Both the position numbers and the translations under genes were made by a program. The notes under the pieces were generated by a model. The model searched no databases. It was given only the letters and a program-made list of their open reading frames with translations, and was not told where the DNA came from. From assembly GCA_002928735.1 (NCBI GenBank), contig PERL01000004.1:124001-188000 (forward strand): a stretch of 64,000 nucleotides of DNA, given 5' to 3'. This DNA comes from Hyphomicrobium sp. (GTDB lineage: Bacteria; Pseudomonadota; Alphaproteobacteria; Rhizobiales; Hyphomicrobiaceae). Numbering within the stretch: position 1 is the stretch's first letter; each line of letters opens with the position of its first letter. Below, piece after piece: positions 1-9,104 of this stretch.

Positions 1-160
1 CCGCGCCGAGCGGACCGGTCGCGAACGCGGCCGTCATTGCCGCTTCCAAGTCCTTGTCGTGCATGTTCCCCGAAAACACCTGCACACCGGCGTATCCCGC
101 GACTGCGCCGAGCGCGTAGCCAACGGCCAACCCCAATGCCACCCGCAAAACCAAATGCAT
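1..160 (-). CDS. Small membrane protein, 3' end cut by window edge
   Basis: Fifty-three codons of a minus-strand gene are visible before the window edge. The protein opens MHLVLRVALGLAVGYALGAV, one hydrophobic helix with glycine spacing that could be a signal anchor, followed by a more polar stretch with HDKDLEAAMTAAF. A good ribosome binding site, GGAGG, lies six bases before the ATG on the minus strand (bases 166-170), which fixes the start. Base composition and third-position GC match the neighbours. I do not recognise the family, and the length and C-terminus are unknown because the gene runs off the sequence. Confidence 0.6.
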   Translation of the reverse strand, partial: MHLVLRVALGLAVGYALGAVAGYAGVQVFSGNMHDKDLEAAMTAAFATGPLGA

Positions 161-310
161 GATCGCCTCCACCCCACGTGCCGTTCCGACTGAAGCGCGC
201 GCCCTTCCCGCCGTCAACGCACGTCCACTTCCCGCCATGCTCGCCGTTCTCTATGGTGGCGCCGTGGGGCAGGGGCCTCAAAGCCAGAGGCACGGGGATA
301 AGACGACCGC

Positions 311-1051
311 ATGCGCGTGATCCTGAACCTCATCCTGATCCTGTTCGAGATCGCCGCCTGCGCAGCCGTCGCCTGGGCCGGCCTCCACCATCCTGTCCTG
401 TTCGCGCTTGGAACCGGGCTCCTCGCCTTCGCACTCGGGCTGCGCCTGGAGGTCCTGCGGCTTCGCAACGAAATGCCGTTCTACTTCGGCCCCGGCAATT
501 CGCTGCGCGGCCTGTTCGTCCCTGTCATCGGATTTGGCGAAGCCCTCTTCAAAGGCCTGCTCGCCGGCGTCGCAGCCCTCTTCACATTCTCCGGCACCGA
601 CCAGGGCCGCCTGTTCTGGGTCGCCGTCGCTTTTGGGCTGACGATCTACGCCGGCGCCGGCCTCCTGCGCCTCCTCGCCCTCAAATTCGACGCCCGGCCC
701 GAGCGGTGGGGCTTCTTCCGCCTCGGCCCGCCGCTGGGGCTTCTCTTCTCCGCCATGATCGCGTTTTTGGCCCTCTACGGCCTCGTCCCGTCGCCCACCG
801 TCGGCGACATCGGCTGGACCATCGTCTGGGAAATGCCAAAAATTCCCACCGTCGAGCAGACCAGCGAACTGTTTTTCCGCCTCAAGCAAGCTTTCGACGA
901 TTTTATTGTCACCTTATTGTCCGCTTATATGCCGACCTCATCGGCAAGAGCGATTGGCATTATCGTTAGCGTCAATGTATTGGCCGGCTTCGTGGCCTCT
1001 CTGTACGCGGCTGTCGTTGCCGGCATCGTGCGCCGTCTCGAACCGCGATAA
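311..1051 (+). CDS. Multi-pass inner-membrane protein, unknown function
   Basis: The 246-residue product has about six hydrophobic segments (near residues 3-25, 28-46, 70-92, 102-122, 140-160 and 215-240) and a cytoplasmic-looking arginine-rich C-terminus, so it is very probably an integral inner-membrane protein. The central part contains FYFGPGNSLRGLFVPVIGFG, a glycine-rich loop. I do not recognise a family. It lies 62 bases before a second membrane protein on the same strand, so the two may be co-transcribed. No strong ribosome binding site is visible at the chosen ATG; the nearest purine-rich run is GGGGATAAG, 8-16 bases upstream. Confidence 0.65.
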   Translation: MRVILNLILILFEIAACAAVAWAGLHHPVLFALGTGLLAFALGLRLEVLRLRNEMPFYFGPGNSLRGLFVPVIGFGEALFKGLLAGVAALFTFSGTDQGRLFWVAVAFGLTIYAGAGLLRLLALKFDARPERWGFFRLGPPLGLLFSAMIAFLALYGLVPSPTVGDIGWTIVWEMPKIPTVEQTSELFFRLKQAFDDFIVTLLSAYMPTSSARAIGIIVSVNVLAGFVASLYAAVVAGIVRRLEPR

Positions 1052-1113
1052 GCGCCACCTCGCGCCAATCACCCCGGCGGAGACCCTGCAAAGCAACAAT
1101 TGAAAAAGAGCCC

Positions 1114-1974
1114 ATGCAACCCCGCACCTTCACTGGCGACCTCGTTCTCGGCATCCTCATTCTCGCGTTCGTGTTCGCTGCGTTGATTGCACTGTCGTAT
1201 GCCATTTCAGCCCTAAGCCCAGCGCTGGGCCCGCCCGTCGCCAACGTGCTGTGGGCAGGGGCGCTCATCGCCATGGCCGTCATCGCGACACGGGCCGAGC
1301 GCTGGGGACGCGCCGCAGCCCCCGTCGCCTTCATTGCGCTGTGGGCGGCCGGCGCCCAAATCAACGCCGGGCTCCTCTCCGCCCAAACCGGAACCCGCGA
1401 CGGCCTGACCCACGTTCCCGACGTCCGCCCCGTCACACGCCTGATCGTCAACGCCTCCTACGGTCTGCCGATCGATCCCACCCGCTCCGGCGGCGTCGCG
1501 GTCGCCCGCTTCGACGAATGCAGCGCCTGGTGCCGCGATTTGATCCTGAAGCAAGGCATGGGCTCGGTTGTCCTCTGGACGCCCAAACCTGATGCTCCAA
1601 CCGCCCGCACACTCTTTCGCAAGGGCGGGGCAGGGGAGTGCACCGGCGCCGAGCCCTGCATCGTCGAAGAACCCGCCGAAGCGTTCCCCGACGGACTGAT
1701 GATTGAAATGGGCGATGAAGCCGGCCCCGCGCCCAGCAACAATCTGTGCTGCCCGGTGGCCGTGATATCGAAAATCGAAGGTGGCAACAAAACCGTTTTG
1801 AAGTCCTATCGTCAGGGCCTCAATCTGGCGATCATGCCGCTGCCCGTCATTGCCGCCACTGGCAAGCCCTTCGAAACGCCGCCCGTGATGCAAAGCAACG
1901 TCGCCCTCGGACCGCCCCTGCGGTTCGATACGCTCATCGAAGCTTTGCTCAACACCCAGCTGTCCTGGAAGTAG
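1114..1974 (+). CDS. Membrane-anchored protein with cysteine-containing domain, unknown function
   Basis: The product has 286 residues. Three hydrophobic segments occupy roughly residues 10-32, 42-60 and 68-90. A soluble domain of about 190 residues follows, probably periplasmic. It carries cysteines in pairs (DECSAWC near 130, GECTGAEPC near 175, NNLCCP near 210), a pattern compatible with disulfides outside the cytoplasm. I do not recognise the family. It follows the membrane protein gene ending at 1051 and may form a two-gene unit with it. Downstream it faces pepA tail-to-tail across an AT-rich palindrome. Confidence 0.65.
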   Translation: MQPRTFTGDLVLGILILAFVFAALIALSYAISALSPALGPPVANVLWAGALIAMAVIATRAERWGRAAAPVAFIALWAAGAQINAGLLSAQTGTRDGLTHVPDVRPVTRLIVNASYGLPIDPTRSGGVAVARFDECSAWCRDLILKQGMGSVVLWTPKPDAPTARTLFRKGGAGECTGAEPCIVEEPAEAFPDGLMIEMGDEAGPAPSNNLCCPVAVISKIEGGNKTVLKSYRQGLNLAIMPLPVIAATGKPFETPPVMQSNVALGPPLRFDTLIEALLNTQLSWK

Positions 1975-2076
1975 CCGCACCAGCCGGACAGCCGCACCGC
2001 GCAAGCGTCTTCGGCATCGCACACACCGACGGGGACCAAGGAAACCCCAGCCCCCTCCCGCTCAAACCGCCATTCG

Positions 2077-2092
2077 CATAATATATATTATG
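2077..2092. repeat. 16-bp perfect AT-rich palindrome between convergent genes
   Basis: CATAATATATATTATG reads identically on both strands. It stands out in a GC-rich region and sits between the convergent ends of the gene ending at 1974 and pepA ending at 2155. It has no GC stem, so it is not a classic terminator. It could be a binding site or a weak transcription end. Confidence 0.6.
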
Positions 2093-2154
2093 GAAAATAG
2101 AGGTAAAGCTCAAAGCGAGATCAGAAAGCTAGACTGCCGGCGCTACCCGCTGCC

Positions 2155-3705
2155 TCACCCCTTCTCGTGGTGATCTGCCACGAACCGGTCGAGCAACCGC
2201 ACGCCCCAACCCGAACCCCAACTCGTGTTGATGTCCGAGCGGCCCGAATCCATCGCCGTGCCGGCCACGTCCAGATGCGCCCACGGCGTGTCCTTGATGA
2301 AGCGCTCCAGGAATGCGGCGGCCGTGCACGAACCCGCCCAGCGCCCGCCAATGTTCTTGATGTCGGCCGTCTTGCCGTCGATCATCCGGTGAAACGCCTT
2401 GTCGAGCGGCATCCTCCACAGCTTCTCCCCTGTCGCCTTCGACGCCGACATCAGATCACCCGCCAGCTTGTCGTCGTTGGCAAAGAGCCCCGCGTATTCC
2501 TTGCCGAGCGCGATCATGATCGCGCCCGTGAGCGTCGCCAGATCGACGATCAGCTTGGGCTTATAACGCTCCTGCGCATACCAAAGCACATCCGCCAGCA
2601 CCAACCGGCCTTCCGCGTCCGTGTTGAGGATCTCGACTGTCTGACCCGACATCGACGTCACGATATCGCCCGGACGGATCGCATTCCCCGACACCATGTT
2701 CTCGACGAGGCCAATGATGCCGACCGCATTCACGTTTGCCTTGCGCTCGGCCAGTGCCGACATCAGACCGACCACGGCAGCCGCCCCGCCCATGTCGCCC
2801 TTCATGTCTTCCATGCCGCCCGCCGGCTTGATCGAATACCCGCCGGTGTCGAACACCACGCCCTTGCCGACGAAACACACCGGCTTGGTGCGCTTCGATT
2901 TGGCGCCATTCCAGTGCATGATCGCGACCCGTGACGGCCGCGCACTCCCCTGCCCCACGGCCAGCAGCGTGTTCATTTTCAAGGCCGTCAAGGCGTCCAC
3001 ATCGAGAATTTCGACGTCGAGCCCAACCCGCTCCAAATCCTTGACGCGCTCGGCGAATTCGACCGGCCCCAGCACGTTGGCCGGCTCATTGACGAGGTCC
3101 CGCGCCAGGATGATGCCGTTCGCCACCGCTTGCTGCCGCTGAAACGCCACCCGCGCCTTATCGGGATCCGCCGTCATGATGACGAGCTTCTGCAGCCCGT
3201 CCGGAGCCGGCGCAGCCGCCTCGCCACCCTCACCCGCAGTCGCGTTCTCATCGCCGCCGTTCTTCTTCGTCTTATATTTGTTGAACGCGTAATGGCGCAG
3301 CAGCACGCCGAACGCTATCAGCGCTGCGATATCGGCCGGCTTCTTGTCGCCGATGCCGTCGAAATCAGCGATCAGGCTCGCGCGCGGCGTTTTGCGCTGT
3401 GTGATCTGTCCGTAGCAGTAGCCGCCGAGCATGGCCCAGTCGGTATCGGTGAGATCACTCGTCTTACCCGCACCCGCAACAATCAAGCGCGCCGTATCGA
3501 TCTTCGACGGCGCAAGCATCTCAAACGACGACTTCGACTTGCCCGAAAAGCCCGACGCGGCCGCCGCCTTCAGAATAAGACCACCACATTTCTGATCGAG
3601 TGCTTTGATAGCGTCACCGAGCGCCAGCTCCCCACCGGCAAACGCGACCGCCGCCGGTTCCAGTGCAGAGTTGAGAGGCGCGAACGTGATTTCGAAGGCG
3701 GACAT
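2155..3705 (-). CDS. pepA: Leucyl aminopeptidase (M17 family)
   Basis: A 516-residue cytosolic metallo-aminopeptidase that removes N-terminal residues from peptides using two metal ions. The M17 signature NTDAEGRLVL lies near residues 359-368, with the upstream lysine/aspartate region GKGVVFDTGGYSIKPAGGME and the TLTGAI segment, as expected for the catalytic C-terminal half. The N-terminal third is the variable M17 N-domain. The start at MSAFEITFAPLN fits the family length; the frame is open further upstream, but that extension is proline/arginine-rich and not family-like. In some bacteria PepA also binds DNA; nothing here tests that. It is divergent from lptF. Confidence 0.93.
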   Translation of the reverse strand: MSAFEITFAPLNSALEPAAVAFAGGELALGDAIKALDQKCGGLILKAAAASGFSGKSKSSFEMLAPSKIDTARLIVAGAGKTSDLTDTDWAMLGGYCYGQITQRKTPRASLIADFDGIGDKKPADIAALIAFGVLLRHYAFNKYKTKKNGGDENATAGEGGEAAAPAPDGLQKLVIMTADPDKARVAFQRQQAVANGIILARDLVNEPANVLGPVEFAERVKDLERVGLDVEILDVDALTALKMNTLLAVGQGSARPSRVAIMHWNGAKSKRTKPVCFVGKGVVFDTGGYSIKPAGGMEDMKGDMGGAAAVVGLMSALAERKANVNAVGIIGLVENMVSGNAIRPGDIVTSMSGQTVEILNTDAEGRLVLADVLWYAQERYKPKLIVDLATLTGAIMIALGKEYAGLFANDDKLAGDLMSASKATGEKLWRMPLDKAFHRMIDGKTADIKNIGGRWAGSCTAAAFLERFIKDTPWAHLDVAGTAMDSGRSDINTSWGSGWGVRLLDRFVADHHEKG

Positions 3706-4133
3706 ACGGAAGGCTCCATGGCTGACTGTCGAACCCGAGCTAGGGCAAGGTCGAGGTCCTGAAGAGGGCCACAGCTGGTCACCGCGCGGCTGGCGCGGAT
3801 CCAAGCCTGCATCGAGCTCGGGGAAAAAGGGAAGCGGTCTCAACGCGGGAGATTATCCGCTTCCCGCCGCCGCGCAAGTTGCCCGCGCACCTCGAACGCC
3901 GAATTGCCCAATGAGATGGGCCTGAACTGTCCCACAAGGTCGCCAAAAGCAATGTTCGCAGCGCGAAGCCAGCCCTTCGATCGGCCCAACCCTCGCTCCC
4001 GCGCCGAATTTTGGCCATGCCGGGATGCCATGTTGCGCACGCAGCCGGGGGGCTCACATCTTGACGGTTAACGCTGCCTACCGCCAAGTGACGGCCCGCC
4101 CACCAGAACCTGAGCGAGCCGGTCCCAACGCGC
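3706..4133. other. Divergent intergenic region pepA/lptF
   Basis: This 428-base stretch separates the divergent starts of pepA and lptF and should hold both promoters. I see no convincing -35/-10 pair, no repeat and no conserved coding frame. The open frames present on either strand are arginine/proline-rich shadow frames. Confidence 0.4.
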
Positions 4134-5336
4134 ATGACGACGATTTTTTCGCGCTACGTATTCCGGCAGGCGGCAGGCGCGCTTCTGCTCATTTTGTCGT
4201 CGCTATCGGGCATCGTGTGGATCGCACTCGCCCTGCGCCAATTCGAGGTGGTGACCAGCCAGGGTCAGAACGCCTGGACCCTCTTGGCCATGACGACGCT
4301 GGGCGTGCCCAACCTCTTGGCTCTCATCGCGCCGTTCGCGCTCCTTATCGCCGTCATGCACACGCTGAACCGCCTCAACGGCGACAGCGAACTGATTGTC
4401 ATGACTGCTTCGGGCGGCACCATCTGGATCATCGCCCGGCCGCTGCTGCTCCTTGCCGCGATCGTTGCCACCGCGGTCACCTTCGTCAATCACATCGGCA
4501 TGCCCTGGAGCCTCCGCATGCTGCGCGATTATGTCGTCGAAGTGCGCACCGATCTGCTCTCCCAGGTCCTCCAGCCGGGCAAATTCTCAAGCCCGGAGAG
4601 CGGCGTCACCTTCCACATTCGCGAACGCGCGCCCAATGGCGACATCCTGGGCCTCATCATGCACGACACGCGCACCGGAAAGAGCGCCATGTCCTACTTG
4701 GCCGAACGCGGCCATATCGTGAAGCAGGAGAGCGGCTCCTACATGATCATGAGCGGCGGCCACGTCCTCTCCCAGGACGACATTAAACAGCCCCCGCGCA
4801 TCGTTGCATTCGACCGGTATGCGCTCGACCTCGACGCCTTCGACCAGAAAATCAGCGACGACAAGGATCTCCGCCCTCGTGAGCGCTACTATTCCGAACT
4901 GGTCAACCCCGATCCCGAAAGCCGCATCTACAAGCGCAATCGTGGCCAATTCCGCGCTGAACTGCACGAACGCTTCGCCAGTCCGCTCTATCCGCTGGCT
5001 TTCGTCTTCATCGCGTTGGCCGCCGCCGGCGGTGCGCAATCGACCCGTACGAACCGCACCCGCTCCATCGTGATGGGCTTTGCCGCCGGCGCCGGCCTGC
5101 GCCTTGCCGGCCTTGGCCTCAACAACCTCGTCTCCGTCAACCCTGTGATGATTCCCCTTCTTTATCTTTTGCCCCTGGGCGCCATCGCCATCAGCCTCGT
5201 GCTCATCCAGCGCGCCGGTCAGCAGCGTCCCGGTCAAAGCCGCACCAGCCGCCTTCTGGATTCGATTGGTGAGATGGCGTCCAACATCGCCGCGCGCCTC
5301 CGCCCCGGCACACCAAAACCGGCAGGGAGCACCTGA
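4134..5336 (+). CDS. lptF: LPS export permease LptF (YjgP/YjgQ family)
   Basis: A 400-residue inner-membrane subunit of the LptB2FG ABC transporter, which extracts lipopolysaccharide from the inner membrane and passes it to the Lpt bridge. The N-terminus (MTTIFSRYVFRQAAGALLLI) is typical of the family. Transmembrane helices cluster near residues 10-35, 55-80 and 100-120, and again in the C-terminal third (290-370), with a periplasmic beta-jellyroll domain between them. The stop codon shares one base with the start of lptG, so the two permease subunits are translationally coupled. lptD follows directly, making a compact LPS-export operon. Confidence 0.93.
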   Translation: MTTIFSRYVFRQAAGALLLILSSLSGIVWIALALRQFEVVTSQGQNAWTLLAMTTLGVPNLLALIAPFALLIAVMHTLNRLNGDSELIVMTASGGTIWIIARPLLLLAAIVATAVTFVNHIGMPWSLRMLRDYVVEVRTDLLSQVLQPGKFSSPESGVTFHIRERAPNGDILGLIMHDTRTGKSAMSYLAERGHIVKQESGSYMIMSGGHVLSQDDIKQPPRIVAFDRYALDLDAFDQKISDDKDLRPRERYYSELVNPDPESRIYKRNRGQFRAELHERFASPLYPLAFVFIALAAAGGAQSTRTNRTRSIVMGFAAGAGLRLAGLGLNNLVSVNPVMIPLLYLLPLGAIAISLVLIQRAGQQRPGQSRTSRLLDSIGEMASNIAARLRPGTPKPAGST

Positions 5337-6442
5337 TGCGCCTTCCCCGCCTTTTGCCAACCACCGTCGGCATCTACGTCGCCAAGCGATTTCTCGGCGC
5401 CATCGTGCTGACGTTCCTGGTCTGCTCCTTCCTCATCTTCGTCATCGATCTCGTCGAAATGCTCCGCCAATCCGGCAAGTATGGGGGTGTGGCCGGCTGG
5501 AAGGTTGCATGGCTCACGCTCCTGCGCCTGCCCGCCTACACCGAGTTTCTCCTCGCCTTCGGCGTCCTCGCCGGATCGATCGGCGCGCTATTGATGCTGT
5601 CGCGCAAGAGCGAACTGGCCGTCATTCGCGCCTCGGGCATGTCGGCCTGGCAGTTTCTGCGGCCTGGCCTCCTGGTCGCCTTCGTTCTCGGCGTCCTGAG
5701 CATCACGCTGTATAACCCCATGGCCGCCTCCGCGCGGGCCTATGCGGACACCTTGTTCAATCAATATTTTGGCCGCGAGGTCAACCTCTTGCAGGCGGGC
5801 AGCGCCGGCTCATGGCTGCGCCAGGATGGCCTCGACGGTCAATCCGTGTTGACCGCCGCGTCCGCCGCCCGCGGTGGCATCGAACTCACCGGCGTGAATG
5901 CCTTCGTCTTCGACACTGAAGGCCGCTTCAAGGAACGCGTCGATGCGGCCAAGGCCACCCTCCTCGACGGCTACTGGAAACTTGAAAACGTCACCGTCGC
6001 TCGCCCCGGCGAAGAACCCGTCGCCTACGGGTCCTATCTGCTCTCCACCTACCTAACCCCAGAACGCGTCTCCGATGCCCTGGGCCGGGTGATCGCCGTC
6101 TCGTTTTGGGAACTCCCCGGCCTCATCGAAGTGGCTGAAAAAGCGAAACTTTCGACCTCTAACCTGCGCCTGCAGTACGAACTGCTCCTGTCAAGGCCGT
6201 TCCTATGCGTTGTGATGGTGCTTTTGGCGGCCACTGTGTCGCTAAAGTCATTCCGCTCCGGTGGCGTCCAGACTATGGTCGTGACCGGGATGATCGGGGG
6301 CTTGGGATTCTTCCTACTGGCTGAGATTTCACGACAATTGGGCGCGGCAGGTCTTGTCGCCCCAAGGATCGCGGTCTGGTTCCCCATCACCTTGGCGCTG
6401 GTCGCCACAACAACGGTGCTTTTGCACCAGGAGGATGGCTGA
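5336..6442 (+). CDS. lptG: LPS export permease LptG (YjgP/YjgQ family)
   Basis: The 368-residue partner of LptF in the LptB2FG transporter. The opening PTTVGIYVAKRFLGAIVLTF is characteristic of LptG. Helices lie near residues 15-40, 60-85 and 100-120, then in a C-terminal group from 280 to 365, around a periplasmic domain that contains the YLTPERVSDAL segment. The ATG overlaps the lptF stop by one base, and lptD begins within a few bases of the lptG stop. The ATPase subunit LptB is not in this window. Confidence 0.93.
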   Translation: MRLPRLLPTTVGIYVAKRFLGAIVLTFLVCSFLIFVIDLVEMLRQSGKYGGVAGWKVAWLTLLRLPAYTEFLLAFGVLAGSIGALLMLSRKSELAVIRASGMSAWQFLRPGLLVAFVLGVLSITLYNPMAASARAYADTLFNQYFGREVNLLQAGSAGSWLRQDGLDGQSVLTAASAARGGIELTGVNAFVFDTEGRFKERVDAAKATLLDGYWKLENVTVARPGEEPVAYGSYLLSTYLTPERVSDALGRVIAVSFWELPGLIEVAEKAKLSTSNLRLQYELLLSRPFLCVVMVLLAATVSLKSFRSGGVQTMVVTGMIGGLGFFLLAEISRQLGAAGLVAPRIAVWFPITLALVATTTVLLHQEDG

Positions 6443-6445
6443 GTG

Positions 6446-8914
6446 ATGCGTGCTCTGCGGCGAGCGCAGGCATTGGAAGCAGGGAAACCGAAGACGGCTC
6501 GTCGCCTGATGGCGGCGTCGGCTGTGTTCGCGTTTGGCCTGCTCGCATCTATTGCCGGTTCGCCGATCCAGCTGATCACCGCCACGCCCGCCGCCGCCCA
6601 ACAGACTCCCAAGTCCGCATTTGCCAAGCCCAAGAACGGCATTTTCGGCAAAACGCAGAAGTTCGATGGCGGCCTGCCCTTGCACCTTCAGGCGGACGAA
6701 CTCGTCTACGACAGCGAAGGCTCCAAGGTCATCGCCAAGGGCAACGTCGAGATCCAGTACGAGAATAACAATCTCACAGCTGACGAAGTCATTTACGACC
6801 AAGCCGCCAACACGCTCTCCGCCCAGGGCAACGTCGTCTTGCGTGATGCCAACGGCAACATCGTCCGCGCTGAGCGCTACACGCTCACCGATGACTTCCG
6901 TGACGGCTTCGTCCAGTCGCTGAGCGTCGTTGCCGTCGACGATTCCAAAATCTCGGCCGAGCAGGGCATCCGCCGCGACGGCAACGTCACTGAATTCAAG
7001 AACGCGAAATTCACGCCCTGCCGAACGGACGGTTCGCAGCCGCCGCTGTGGTGTATCGCGGCCTCGACGGTCACGCACGATCAGGCGGCCCAGACCATAA
7101 GCTATCAGGATGCACAGTTCGAAATGTTTGGCGTGCCGATCTTCGGCCTGCCCTACTTCGAGCACCCCGACCCCACCGTGAAGCGCAAGTCCGGCTTCCT
7201 GGCTCCAGATATCGGCTCCTCCGGCGACCTCGGTTTCTTCACCGAGATCCCTTACTATTTCGCACTCTCGCCCTCCTACGACTTCACCTTCCACCCGCGC
7301 TACATGACCGGCCAGGGCGTGCTCTGGATGGGGGATTGGCGTCAGCGGTTCGCCAACGGCCAGTACTCCGTCAAGCTCGCCGGCATCGATCAGGACGGCA
7401 GCGACCTCGACGTCGATCCCGCCAAGCAGCAGGACCTAGACGGCTTCCGCGGCAGCATCGTCACAAGAGGCGATTTCTCGCTCGCCAGCTGGTGGCGTGC
7501 TGGATGGGACGTCACGCTGGAAACCGACGACACGTTCCGCCGCTTCTACAAGCTCGACAGCATCCTGCTGACCGACCGCGTGAACAACCTCTACTTCACC
7601 GGCATGTCGGACCGGAACTACTTCGCCACCAACCTCTATCAGTTTGGCGGTCTTCTGCTCGACGACACGGCCCAATCCGAAAGCCGCGTCCATCCCGTCA
7701 TAGATTACAATTACATCGTGGACGCGCCCGTCGTTGGCGGCGAACTCTCGATCGCCGGCAACGCGCTGAGCCTGTCGCGTTCCGACGGTCTGCTCGGCAC
7801 GTCCGATCAGGAAATGTCGCGCGCCTCGATGGAAGTGAAATGGCGCCGCCGCCTGACCGATCAGATGGGCATCACCTACACGCCCTTCGGCGAACTGCGC
7901 GGCGACCTCCTCCAGGTCAACAACTACCGCGACGCCGAAACCGGTCTAGCCGTCGACGACGACACAGTCGCCCGTGGCCTCGCCTCTGGTGGCGTCACAG
8001 TGGCCTATCCCTGGATTGCATCCACAGCGGGCGCCTCGCACATAATCGAGCCCATTGGCCAGATCATCACCCGCACCGCCAACGTCGATCAGCGCGAATT
8101 CCCAGTCGAAGACGCAAAGAGCCTTGTCTTTGACGACACCAACCTGTTCGACACCAACAAATTCTCCGGCTGGGACCGCCTCGAAACCGGCACCCGCGCC
8201 AACGTCGGATTGCAGTACACCTTCCAGCCCTGGACCGGCGGCCACGCCCGCGTCCTCGCCGGCCAAAGCTATCAGCTCGATGGCCAAAACCCGTATGCGA
8301 ACCGGGCCATCCCTTGCGATCCCGACGGCGCTGGACCGCAGCCCGAGTCGATTGTCCGCGCTGCTGGTGTCGACGACAACTGCAATCCCGTATTCTCGCC
8401 CAACAGCGGCCTCGAAACGTCCACGTCAGACTACGTGCTCGGCGCCTACATCGCACCGACCGACAATTTCCGCCTCATCTCCCAAAGCCGCTTCAACGAC
8501 GATGACTTCACTCTGAAGCGTGAAGATGCGACCCTCGCCGTCAACTACGGCCCGTTGTCCATGGCCGCCACCTACACGTATTCCTTCGCTGATCCAGAGT
8601 TTGGCACCCGTGCCGAACAGGACGTCAGCGCTCTCTTCGGCCTGCGCCTCACTGACCGCTGGTCGCTGCTCGGCGGCTTGCGTTACGACCTCGACGAAAG
8701 CCAGTTCATTACCGACACGGCGACGATCCGCTACCAGGACGACTGCTTCATGCTCTCCGTCACCTACGACGAGTACCACATCCGCGACGAAGCCCGCGAC
8801 ATCGAGCCCGACCAGACGGTCATGTTCCGGATCGAATATAAGTACCTGGGCGGCTTCAACTATAAGAGCAACGTCCTCGACTATGTGAACTCCGACCAGC
8901 AGCCCCCTGGCTAA
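6446..8914 (+). CDS. lptD: LPS-assembly outer-membrane protein LptD (OstA/Imp)
   Basis: An 822-residue outer-membrane protein that inserts lipopolysaccharide into the outer leaflet together with LptE. After an N-terminal hydrophobic export segment (about residues 18-55, ending near ATPAAAQ), an OstA/LptA-like jellyroll carries alternating repeats (DELVYDSEGSKVIAKGNVEI and similar, residues 70-170). The long C-terminal part is the beta-barrel, ending in aromatic-rich strands. Cysteines occur near residues 190-206 and later at 630-660, compatible with the family's disulfides. A GTG at 6443 is directly followed by this ATG; I chose the ATG. surA follows on the same strand and helps fold this protein. 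Confidence 0.93.
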   Translation: MRALRRAQALEAGKPKTARRLMAASAVFAFGLLASIAGSPIQLITATPAAAQQTPKSAFAKPKNGIFGKTQKFDGGLPLHLQADELVYDSEGSKVIAKGNVEIQYENNNLTADEVIYDQAANTLSAQGNVVLRDANGNIVRAERYTLTDDFRDGFVQSLSVVAVDDSKISAEQGIRRDGNVTEFKNAKFTPCRTDGSQPPLWCIAASTVTHDQAAQTISYQDAQFEMFGVPIFGLPYFEHPDPTVKRKSGFLAPDIGSSGDLGFFTEIPYYFALSPSYDFTFHPRYMTGQGVLWMGDWRQRFANGQYSVKLAGIDQDGSDLDVDPAKQQDLDGFRGSIVTRGDFSLASWWRAGWDVTLETDDTFRRFYKLDSILLTDRVNNLYFTGMSDRNYFATNLYQFGGLLLDDTAQSESRVHPVIDYNYIVDAPVVGGELSIAGNALSLSRSDGLLGTSDQEMSRASMEVKWRRRLTDQMGITYTPFGELRGDLLQVNNYRDAETGLAVDDDTVARGLASGGVTVAYPWIASTAGASHIIEPIGQIITRTANVDQREFPVEDAKSLVFDDTNLFDTNKFSGWDRLETGTRANVGLQYTFQPWTGGHARVLAGQSYQLDGQNPYANRAIPCDPDGAGPQPESIVRAAGVDDNCNPVFSPNSGLETSTSDYVLGAYIAPTDNFRLISQSRFNDDDFTLKREDATLAVNYGPLSMAATYTYSFADPEFGTRAEQDVSALFGLRLTDRWSLLGGLRYDLDESQFITDTATIRYQDDCFMLSVTYDEYHIRDEARDIEPDQTVMFRIEYKYLGGFNYKSNVLDYVNSDQQPPG

Positions 8915-9104
8915 CGGTGTTAACCGTCCGGCTGGTTGCCACGTCCTGGCCACGGTTACAGTGGATAACCGGATATTCTCAAGCCGAGGCGCTGGGTACA
9001 CTCGCCGGAGCGACTCGGGCGCGTGCCTGCGCCCCCCCCGGCCCCGCCAGTGGTCCAGCGCCGCCAGCGGCCCGCGGCCCACTTTGGAGAAAATTGAAAC
9101 CCGC

